In this document: positions 50,430 to 58,700 of the stretch, piece by piece | How the letters are laid out: the number at the start of each line of letters is the position of its first letter | Position numbering within the stretch: the first letter of the stretch is position 1 | The notes under the pieces: model-generated | Told to the model about the DNA's origin: nothing | The model's database searches: none | Seen by the model: the letters and a program-made list of their open reading frames with translations, nothing else | Position numbers and translations under genes: made by a program | DNA from: a virus | DNA length: 63,905 nt | Strand: one strand, 5' to 3' | Virus record (IMG/VR): IMGVR_UViG_3300023180_000052 | Span: 1 to 63,905 of that record

Positions 50430-52814
50430 ATGAGAAGAAAACACGCAGACTTTTACAGGGAAGTTTCCCCTCCCGACTCACTTTCTTCTCTTTCAAATGG
50501 CTCACCCGTCTCTGTTTCTGAGAACCCTGACGGCACTAGCTCGCACAGTGCTTTGCCAAATGGCGAGGTGGCTCGAAATATAGGCAGACCCTCACCTGAC
50601 TCTCCGAATCTGAAATATAGAAATCTTGATCGAGCAGAAGCCAATGGGAGAACACCTGCTGAGGGTCAAGACTTCGGCTATGTGCATGATAGTGGTAGTG
50701 GTTCAGCGAGAGTAATCCCTTATGATAGTGGTTTCACTAACAACGGGTCTGCGATAAGAAAAGCAGGTCTGACGGGTACTTTAGAGCAGTCGCTGAGATC
50801 ACTAGAAGAAAGATTAGAGAGTCGCTATCAAGGTCTTGTTTTGATGACGAGCCTCTTATCGGGTGGGGACGAGTACGAGCCTCCCATTGTCAGGATTATG
50901 ACAGTTCAGATTCCCGCTGATAGCCGAAAGCAAGGCTTGGGGTCAGAGGTCATGTTTCAGATTATTTCTTGGGCTGATGGTCATGGGGTTATGCTATCTC
51001 TTTCTCCCTCGACAGACTTTGGTGCGAGTTCTGTTTCTCGTTTGACTAAGTTTTACAGGAGGTTTGGGTTCAAGCCCAACAAGGGCAGAAACAAAGACTT
51101 CAGAACAAGAGACACCATGCTCAGAAACCCTTCTCTGAGAAAGAGTTCTGCCACTTACAAGATGCCTCGTAAGTGGGATAGAGAGCATTGTGAGTCTAAA
51201 CCCTGTGACGAGATGGGTTTCTCTGAGAAGGCTTCTTGTCGTCCATATGTTGACTGTTATGGGGATAAAACAGGGTCTAACAGACAAGATATGATCTCTA
51301 AGGGTAAGCAAGCGTCTTCTAAAGCTAAACTTAGGTATTTAGGTTCAGAAAGTGGAGTGATGCCTTACGACTTCTACTTTATGCGAGTAGAGAATGACTA
51401 TTACTATCACTACACATATAGAGATCGTGCTGAGGAAATAATTGAAGACGGCTTTTTAAGACCTAACTTCTATAAAGATCAGCCTGGTGCTGTTGGAGCT
51501 TTTGCTATTTCGGGTTCTTATGGGCAAGAGGTCACAAGTCTCCAAGTCAGTGGTTCTAGGAAAGACCACATGGACAAAATCGTAGCTCTTAAATTCAAGA
51601 CTCGGACAGAGCCGAAGTATGGATTTCCTGAAGAAGTGAAATGGGATAAACCTGTGAAGCTCATTAAGCCTGAGATTGTAAGTGTCTCGGAAGTCATTTC
51701 TGATTTAAGGAAGAATGAGGACTTGGGGGAGTACTTCAAAGTTTTTTACGACTTTAAGGAAGCGATTGAGATCAAAAAGAAATATGGTCAATCTTCAAGG
51801 GTTGCGTCACGCTATTTGGAGTCAGCGAAGCGAGATGATTCTAAACTGAAAAACACAGGGCATGGGGGCTTAGATACTTGGTTTGCAGGGCATGGTGGTG
51901 GTAAACCCGATGAGAGAGCAACTTGGGGTGATTGGATAGCGATCACACCGATAAAACACACGATAAAAAAAGAAGACGGGGAAGATAAGACTTATGACGC
52001 AGGAGACATTGTTGGCCCATGTGCCGTATCTAGTGAACCAAGTTGGAAAAGCGTTACAAACGGAGGAAAGAACCCCCTTAAATGTATGCCTAGAGACAAA
52101 GCCCACGACCTCACGAAAGAGCAGAGGGCTACGTTGGCTCGTAAGAAGAGGCGTGAGGAGAGCAAAGCTAAAGATGGGCAGAAGCCCGTTCACACCCCTA
52201 CTTTTTCTGAAAAGGGCAAAGAGATGATTGAGAAAAAATCTTCCAAGGTGCAACATAAAGTTAAGTTTGATCCTACAGGAAATAACAAGCTAGACATAGC
52301 TCTAGCTCTTGCTCATTCCAAAAAGCAAGGCTTCATTTCTCTTGTGGGGCATGATGTGTATGAAGACATTATTGCAGGTATTTTAGCAGATGCTCATACC
52401 ATGCTTTACACACGAAATTTAGACGTTGGTCGCTATCAGAATATTAGACCTTATAACATTTCTATTTTTCAATGGAAGAAAGACTACGAGCGTTTGAATG
52501 TTCAAAAGTCTAGGTACAGAGCAGGCAACGCTCACATATGGGGTGAAGCACCTAAGATTTGGGTAGAAGCTGCTACTTTAGGTGCAGAACTCAAAGTAGA
52601 AATGGAAGGGAGTCAACCTTCCATAAAAGGGGAGGTAAAGGTTCATTTCCCCATCACATATACGATACTTGAAGATCGAGGAGCTCACCCTTATAGATTA
52701 ATAGAAAGAGAGGGGATAAAGTTTTACAGTACAATTCCAATAGAAATAAATCTTAGAAATAGCGATGCTTTTAATCGTCTTTATTTAAGTTGGTTAGAAG
52801 GTAACTTTGACTGA
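50430..52814 (+). CDS. Multidomain protein: GNAT acetyltransferase and putative ADP-ribosyltransferase-like region
   Basis: A 794-residue protein. Residues about 110-225 match a GNAT acetyltransferase: VRIMTVQIPADSRKQGLGSEVM (acetyl-CoA loop) and LTKFYRRFGFKPN. Next is a Cys-rich stretch (HCESKPCDEMGFSEKASCRPY). Residues about 325-430 begin YYYHYTYRDRAEEIIEDGFLRP, a pattern like the first strand and helix of ART-fold enzymes (DarT, KptA). RVASRYLES follows (about 455), then a domain with GLDTWFAGHGGGKPDERATWGDW, resembling DUF5872. The last 180 residues resemble the two paralogues upstream. GNAT is fairly sure; ART is tentative. Confidence 0.65.
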   Translation: MRRKHADFYREVSPPDSLSSLSNGSPVSVSENPDGTSSHSALPNGEVARNIGRPSPDSPNLKYRNLDRAEANGRTPAEGQDFGYVHDSGSGSARVIPYDSGFTNNGSAIRKAGLTGTLEQSLRSLEERLESRYQGLVLMTSLLSGGDEYEPPIVRIMTVQIPADSRKQGLGSEVMFQIISWADGHGVMLSLSPSTDFGASSVSRLTKFYRRFGFKPNKGRNKDFRTRDTMLRNPSLRKSSATYKMPRKWDREHCESKPCDEMGFSEKASCRPYVDCYGDKTGSNRQDMISKGKQASSKAKLRYLGSESGVMPYDFYFMRVENDYYYHYTYRDRAEEIIEDGFLRPNFYKDQPGAVGAFAISGSYGQEVTSLQVSGSRKDHMDKIVALKFKTRTEPKYGFPEEVKWDKPVKLIKPEIVSVSEVISDLRKNEDLGEYFKVFYDFKEAIEIKKKYGQSSRVASRYLESAKRDDSKLKNTGHGGLDTWFAGHGGGKPDERATWGDWIAITPIKHTIKKEDGEDKTYDAGDIVGPCAVSSEPSWKSVTNGGKNPLKCMPRDKAHDLTKEQRATLARKKRREESKAKDGQKPVHTPTFSEKGKEMIEKKSSKVQHKVKFDPTGNNKLDIALALAHSKKQGFISLVGHDVYEDIIAGILADAHTMLYTRNLDVGRYQNIRPYNISIFQWKKDYERLNVQKSRYRAGNAHIWGEAPKIWVEAATLGAELKVEMEGSQPSIKGEVKVHFPITYTILEDRGAHPYRLIEREGIKFYSTIPIEINLRNSDAFNRLYLSWLEGNFD

Positions 52815-52861
52815 CCCTCATTGGTAATGTGGTTGTGTTCAATCTTAGTAAAGGAAATAAT

Positions 52862-53908
52862 ATGAGACATACGATTGCAGAGTACATTTGGATTGATGGT
52901 GGCAACCCCACCTCTCGTGTTCGTTCAAAAACAAAAGTCCTACCTCACATTTCTGAGGACAGTCTTTCAGGGCGTAGTCTTTTAGAGCAACTTCCCGAAT
53001 GGTCATTTGACGGGTCTTCTACTATGCAGGCAGAGGGTGGTTCTTCAGATTGTATTCTGAAGCCTGTCTTTGTTACGAGTGACCCTATTCGTGGTGGCTT
53101 TGATAATTTTCTTGTTCTCTGCGAGGTTTTCACAAGTGATGGAAAGCCCCACCCTACAAATACGAGAGCGAAGTTGAGAGAGCTTTTAGAAGCTAACTCT
53201 GACTTGGGAGCTTGGATTGGTTTTGAGCAAGAGTACACACTTTTTGAGGGTTCTCGACCTCTAGGTTTTCCCTCAGAAAGACGCTTCCCTCCTGCTCAAG
53301 GGCCATACTACTGTGGCGTAGGTTCTGATGAAGTTTCGGGTAGAGGCATGGTAGAAGATCATCTTAGGAAATGTATTTCTGCTGAGTTGTCTATACAGGG
53401 AGTAAACGCAGAAGTAATGCCAGGTCAATGGGAGTTTCAGATTGGTGGACCTGACATTGACCCTTTGCGAGCAAGTGATGAGCTTTGGGTAGCTCGTTGG
53501 TTGCTTTATCGTATTGGTGAGGATTACAACATTTCTGCGACTCTTGACCCAAAGCCCGTGACGGGAGATTGGAATGGTGCAGGTATGCACACTAATTTCT
53601 CGACTAATAAGACTAGAGCTGAAGGCGGAATGGCAGCTATCGAAAAAGTCATGGACTATCTCGCAGGAAATATTTCCGAGCATTTAGCAGAGTATGGTGA
53701 TGGCTACGAGATCAGACTTACAGGCAAACACGAGACTTGTCGCTACGATGAGTTCAAGTGGGGCGTGTCTGATCGTACAGCGAGCGTCAGAATTCCTGTG
53801 ACAACAGCTCGTGATGGTCATGGCTATTTCGAGGACAGACGACCTAACTCAAACGCAGACCCTTATAGAGTTTCTCTTGCCTTAGTTAAGGCAGTTATTT
53901 CAGCTTAG
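52862..53908 (+). CDS. Glutamine synthetase, type II (eukaryote-like)
   Basis: A 348-residue enzyme making glutamine from glutamate, ammonia and ATP. ATG at 52862 (MRHTIAEYIWIDG) follows AAAGGA. Conserved blocks: LPEWSFDGSST, IGFEQEYTLF (metal Glu), MPGQWEFQIGGPDID, GAGMHTNFST (ATP/ammonia pocket), and YFEDRRPNSNADPY with SDRTASVRIP. All catalytic segments are intact and the length fits GSII. Type II enzymes lack the adenylylation Tyr of type I, so the enzyme would escape that host control. A phage-encoded, complete GS is unusual; it may keep nitrogen flowing into nucleotides during infection. Confidence 0.93.
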   Translation: MRHTIAEYIWIDGGNPTSRVRSKTKVLPHISEDSLSGRSLLEQLPEWSFDGSSTMQAEGGSSDCILKPVFVTSDPIRGGFDNFLVLCEVFTSDGKPHPTNTRAKLRELLEANSDLGAWIGFEQEYTLFEGSRPLGFPSERRFPPAQGPYYCGVGSDEVSGRGMVEDHLRKCISAELSIQGVNAEVMPGQWEFQIGGPDIDPLRASDELWVARWLLYRIGEDYNISATLDPKPVTGDWNGAGMHTNFSTNKTRAEGGMAAIEKVMDYLAGNISEHLAEYGDGYEIRLTGKHETCRYDEFKWGVSDRTASVRIPVTTARDGHGYFEDRRPNSNADPYRVSLALVKAVISA

Positions 53909-53913
53909 TTCTT

Positions 53914-53948
53914 CTATATCCGTCAAGTTTAAGAAATGACGGATATAG
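53914..53948 (+). promoter_or_regulatory. Perfect hairpin touching a Shine-Dalgarno
   Basis: CTATATCCGTCA (53914-53925) and TGACGGATATAG (53937-53948) pair over 12 bases. The SD TAGGAG (53946-53951) for the 53958 start overlaps the right arm. Without a T-run it is unlikely to be a terminator for glutamine synthetase. Confidence 0.55.
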
Positions 53949-53957
53949 GAGTTCAAG

Positions 53958-54164
53958 ATGAAAGAAGATAAAGACCCTCATACAACCACTCAGCCTGTGA
54001 TTCTGATTGGTGTAGATCGTCAAGAAGCCCCTGAGTTTGAAAAGCTTACTGTCATTGTAGAAGATGAAACAGGGCTGAAAGTGACTGAAAGTCATTACAA
54101 TGGTATAGTCTCTGTGGAAATGAGAAATGACCGACTTTTGATTTATGTCTCTAAAAAGGGATAG
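53958..54164 (+). CDS. Small hypothetical beta-rich protein
   Basis: A 68-residue protein (TQPVILIGVDRQEAPEFEK; VSVEMRNDRLLIYVSKKG) with alternating strands. Start at 53958, SD TAGGAG. No family recognised. It lies between glutamine synthetase and a neck/tail gene, and the hairpin above could tune its translation. Confidence 0.6.
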   Translation: MKEDKDPHTTTQPVILIGVDRQEAPEFEKLTVIVEDETGLKVTESHYNGIVSVEMRNDRLLIYVSKKG

Positions 54165-54173
54165 GAGATTCTT

Positions 54174-55286
54174 ATGTTTCAGCACTTAACTTTAGCAGTT
54201 CGAGATAGGGTTATAAAAGAGCTTAGAGACTATTGGTCAGACCACCCTAGATACCCTGATTTTGCTCAGAATATACAGGGGAAATATAGCTTTGATGAGC
54301 GACCTCAGTTTGGCATGGTAGTTCGTACAGGAGGGGCAAACAATGTAGTTTTAAGCCCCGATAACTTCATAGGCACAGTTGAGGGTTATGTCTCTCTCGC
54401 TAAGATACCGAGCAAGCCTTATGGTGGTTCAATCGAGTGGGTCAGAGAAGATGTAAATGGTGCTCCTAAGAATCCTGGCGTTTATGTCTTTTCAGTTTAT
54501 GAGGCTGAGGGTGTAGACCCTGCTACCCGACAGCATGATGTGTATTATCAAAGGTATCGTAGGGCAGTAGAGACTGAGTTGATGTTTACAAGCCCCTCAG
54601 AAATAATGTTAGCAGGCGAGCCGATTGAGGAATCTTTGAGGTTGATTGAAGACCCTTCAGGTCGCAATCTTGGGGCTTCAGAGTTTGCTGTAAATGGGTC
54701 TATGGTTACGCTCGCTGAGGAAGTACCTAGAGGACTCAAACTAAAAGCTCTCTACACCGAGAAGATGGAGCAACAAGGTCCATTCAGAGTCAAACCTGCG
54801 ACTGCATACAGAAATATCATTGAGGGTGTCGTGGTTGTCTTTGGGAGAAGACTTCGAGTAGGTGACGAAATGGCTGTGATTGTAGCAGAAGGTCGGGAGG
54901 AAATAGCTCACGAGTATGGGGGTCGTTGGGACGTAAGTGTGGACATAGACTTAATTACAAGAGATGTTCACTCACAAGCAGATATAGCAGACCAAACAGC
55001 GATATGGTTATGGGCGAACCTTAGACCCAAGCTCGCTAACTTGGGGTTAGATATTTCTGATGTCTCTCTAGGTGGCGAAGCTGAAGAAGTTTATGATGAT
55101 AATGGAGATGATTATTTCTATACGGCAAGTATGAGCTTCTCAATGCAGGTAGATTGGTTTATACATTTCCCGTTAGTTATCCCGATTCAGAGTGCTTTTG
55201 AAAGGGGTATTGTTTTAGAACCTTTAAGTCAACCGATAACAGGGATTGGAAATAGATCGGCTGACTTTATTCAGCGTCTTTTATAG
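54174..55286 (+). CDS. Probable neck or tail structural protein
   Basis: A 370-residue protein, mainly beta with short helices (FGMVVRTGGANNVVLSPDNFIG; YVSLAKIPSKPYGGSIEWV; WDVSVDIDLITRDVHSQADIADQTAIWLW). It precedes the Zn-ribbon and sheath genes, the place where large myophages code neck or tail-terminator proteins. SD GGAG lies 6 bases before the ATG. The specific role is not determinable here. Confidence 0.5.
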   Translation: MFQHLTLAVRDRVIKELRDYWSDHPRYPDFAQNIQGKYSFDERPQFGMVVRTGGANNVVLSPDNFIGTVEGYVSLAKIPSKPYGGSIEWVREDVNGAPKNPGVYVFSVYEAEGVDPATRQHDVYYQRYRRAVETELMFTSPSEIMLAGEPIEESLRLIEDPSGRNLGASEFAVNGSMVTLAEEVPRGLKLKALYTEKMEQQGPFRVKPATAYRNIIEGVVVVFGRRLRVGDEMAVIVAEGREEIAHEYGGRWDVSVDIDLITRDVHSQADIADQTAIWLWANLRPKLANLGLDISDVSLGGEAEEVYDDNGDDYFYTASMSFSMQVDWFIHFPLVIPIQSAFERGIVLEPLSQPITGIGNRSADFIQRLL

Positions 55287-55325
55287 TTCGTCTATCTTTA
55301 GTGGGATAGATAGAAGGAGACTCCT

Positions 55326-55760
55326 ATGCCTATACTCAGATTTCAATGTTCATCATGTGGCTTATCCTCAAAGAAGAGGGTGAGCAGAGGTACGGAAAGT
55401 GCCAAGTGTGATTGTGGTCAGCAAGCATACTTAGATGGACATATTTCTGCGTCAGTCGGGTTCACCTCTAATGTAGATCAGAGTTTGAAAGTGCAAACCA
55501 CAGGTGTGGATTCTTTTGACTTGGACTTTGATCGAGTTATTGGGGAAGATGCTCGTCAGAAATGGGAGCAAATCTATCAACGTCGCAGGGATAAGTGGGA
55601 CTTGATCGAAAAGCACAAAGTATCGGGTCAAGACTTGATACGCATGGAAGATCAAACCTACGAGGTCTTGCCTGAAATGGGAACTAATCTTCGTACTAGT
55701 AGAATGTCTGCTATGGAAAACATTAAGTCTGAAAATTCTAACACTCAACAGGAGAAATAA
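55326..55760 (+). CDS. Zinc-ribbon protein upstream of the tail sheath
   Basis: A 144-residue protein. The N-terminal 45 residues are an FmdB-like zinc ribbon (FQCSSCGLSSKKRV...AKCDCGQQA), with four Cys in C-x2-C and C-x-C pairs. The remainder is charged and helical (VIGEDARQKWEQIYQRRRDKWDLI). Proteins of this layout are commonly found just before sheath genes in large phages (memory). It may chaperone sheath or neck assembly. SD AAGGAG precedes the ATG; ends 2 bases before the sheath. Confidence 0.65.
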   Translation: MPILRFQCSSCGLSSKKRVSRGTESAKCDCGQQAYLDGHISASVGFTSNVDQSLKVQTTGVDSFDLDFDRVIGEDARQKWEQIYQRRRDKWDLIEKHKVSGQDLIRMEDQTYEVLPEMGTNLRTSRMSAMENIKSENSNTQQEK

Positions 55761-55762
55761 TT

Positions 55763-58700
55763 ATGGCTATTCGAGGAGGCTATGCACCACCTGGGGTCTA
55801 CACCGAGACAGTATTCGAGTCTCCGACCCCTCAGAATAACTTTTCGGGGAGAATTCCTCTCCTCATTGGCTCAGGTACTGAGTCTTTTGCTCAAAACGGC
55901 TTAACTGTTGTCCGAGGGTCATCTGCTACGATAGATCAGCAGATCGTAGAAGAAGATGCAACAGGTCGGTCAGTCTTATTTCAGAACCCCGATGGGTCGT
56001 ACTCACTAGGCGACTTTGATGGTACTTCTAATGTCGTTAGGGTTCGTCAATGGCCTATCGTTAATGGTGACGGAACAGGCACTACTGCTACAACTGCCTC
56101 AGTAGTTACTGCTTCGATTAACGGACAGGCTACTGTTGTTCTAAGTATTAATGCGAAAGAGGGTCTTGTCACCCTAGCTTCATCTCCTGATGAGGGTGAT
56201 GATGTTCGCATTTCTTACTTCTTCAATCGTACTGACAACTTTGTAGATAGTGAAGATGTCTCAACTCAAGTTACTTCTGAGGAATCAGACCTCTATGCAA
56301 CTTTTGCTGATATGGCAATCACTCCTACTACAAGAACACTTGTCGCTACCATTGATGGCGTAGTTCATGTAATCGACTTGCCTATCAAGTCAGTTAATAC
56401 CACACGCACAGAGCACTTAGGCTTTATCGTGTCTAAGATCAATGCTCTTGAGATTGGTACTTTGGGTGCAAGCACCTACGTTGACCACAGAGGAAATACA
56501 AACCTCCTCTTGTCTGCAAGTGGGTCAATCTTAATCGGTGCAGGTACTGCTAACCCTCACATCGGTGTCTTTGAGGGCATGACAGGGACAGCTAGAAATA
56601 CTGTTTTCTACACAGCCCACAACCCGATTGTAGACGGTACTAATGGTGGTATCGTTACGTCAGAAGTATCTGACGTAGTTGTTAAAGTAGATGGTGTTGA
56701 GGTGACTCCTATTTCCCTCGACCCAACTACAGGTGCAGTCACTCTTGCCGTTGCTCCTCCTGTTGGTGCTGAAGTCACTATTTCTTATTACTTCAACTCG
56801 TTCAAAGACAACTTCGACTTTATCCCAAGTCGTGATGTTCTTTCTGTGAGCCGAGTTTCCCTTGTGCCTGAAGGTGGTGGTGACGCCGCTCGCTACTATG
56901 AGGGTGTTAGTTGGGTTCTCAAAGACGATAAGATTTATTGGGGTACTTTCGTAGATGCTTCTGTAGGAAATATCCAAGAGGGTCTTGTTAGCTTTGGACC
57001 GAATCAGATTACGACAGCCCTTAGAGATGAGCGTTTGTTCCTCGCTGAGTGTGCTAATGTGACGGACACTTCTGTAGTCCCACCTCGTACTCTCCCTAAT
57101 GTTTTCAAGCTACCTCATCAGCCTACTGACGGCACAGGTACAGCGACTGCGACAAGTAACCCTGCTCTCGTACAGGTCAGAGTTGGTACTAGCATTTCAG
57201 ATGCTCTTGAAAGATCAACCGTTGCTGTGACTCGTGTAAATCCTGCTGATAGTACGATTACTCTGAGTCAGCCTGTTCCTTTCGGAAGCAAGGTCTTTGC
57301 TACTTTCTACTACAATAACATTCAAGATGAGTTTGATATTGCAGGTGGTGGCTATGAGGTACAGGTTGCTTCTGTTGGTGGTTCAAATGTCGGTACTTAC
57401 ACCCTCTCTCGTTCGGGTCTTCCTCTCTTTGGAGCAACCTATGAGGGTAAGGGTTCAGACTTGTCTCTTACTGCGATCAACTTCCCATCAGGAAGCGAAG
57501 CACAGTCAGGTGTGAGTCTGAGTGCAGGTACTCCTGTTGAGGAAACAGTTACTGTTAAGTTTGCGAGCTTCGAGCCAACCCCTGCGATCTTTACTGCTCC
57601 AAAGGCGGCTCCTTACTCATTCTTAGAGACTACTTCAGACACCATTTCTGTGAACCTAGATAATGCAGGTGCTTTGAATGTAGAGCTTGTTAATCCTACA
57701 GGTCTAGGAAATAAGGGCTTGATGACTTATATGGTCAGCGAGCCACTTCCTTATACAGCTTCTTCTGACAATGCTAATCTCGGCACAGTTGATGGAGACT
57801 TGTTCCTTAAGATTGATGGCGTAGAAATGAGCATTGATCTTAGTGGTGGAAATGCAATCGCCAATGCGACAGCGGCTTTGATTGCGGCTGAGATTAACAC
57901 ACAGGCTAAGGCTATCGGTGCTTCGTACACAGCGATGACTCCGATTGGACCGTACACTGTGATTGCAGGTGAGAACGACCTTCTCACCTTCCACTATGAA
58001 GACAATACCCAAAACCTCGTTCCGATTACACTCACTTTAACCCCAGGTGAGTATTTAACAGCAGACGCTATTGCTACTGAGATCAATGCTCAGATTACTA
58101 TTGATGCTACTTTCGACCCTGCTACTCAGTTTGGTGCTTCTGCTGTAGACGGTAGACTCGTATTCACTCTGAAGTCACTTCTGGCAGGTGACTTTGGTTA
58201 TGTCGAGTTCATCGCCCAAGGCGACCCGACAGACGATTTCGCTCGTGTTGCAGGTATTGATGTAGGTGCTGATGGGGGAAGTCAGACTAAGTTCGGCATC
58301 TTGCCTATCGCATACTCAGTCGCAAACGATCTTTCAGCAGTTGTCGGAAATGACGCTAGTAAAGATCGCCTTATCCTCAGAAATAGAACTCTGATCGGTG
58401 AGTCATACTTCCCAACTACGACTCTCGGTATCGAGGTTATTGGTGGTAGCGTTCTCACTCAGCTTGGTCTTGAGGTAGAGGAAGTCATTTCTCCACGTCA
58501 AGCAGTTGTGGAAGCACCTTCACTCTTACTTCGTGCAGGTTGGAATGCTCAAGACGCTGTGTCAGGCTCTCCAAGTGTTACTTTCTATGACGGTACAGAT
58601 ACCAACTTCCCTGCCAATAATGTTCTTACTCTGAACATTAATGGTGACTCATATTCAGTCACTTTTGTAGGGTCAGCTCAAGGTACTTCTACTGTTCTTT

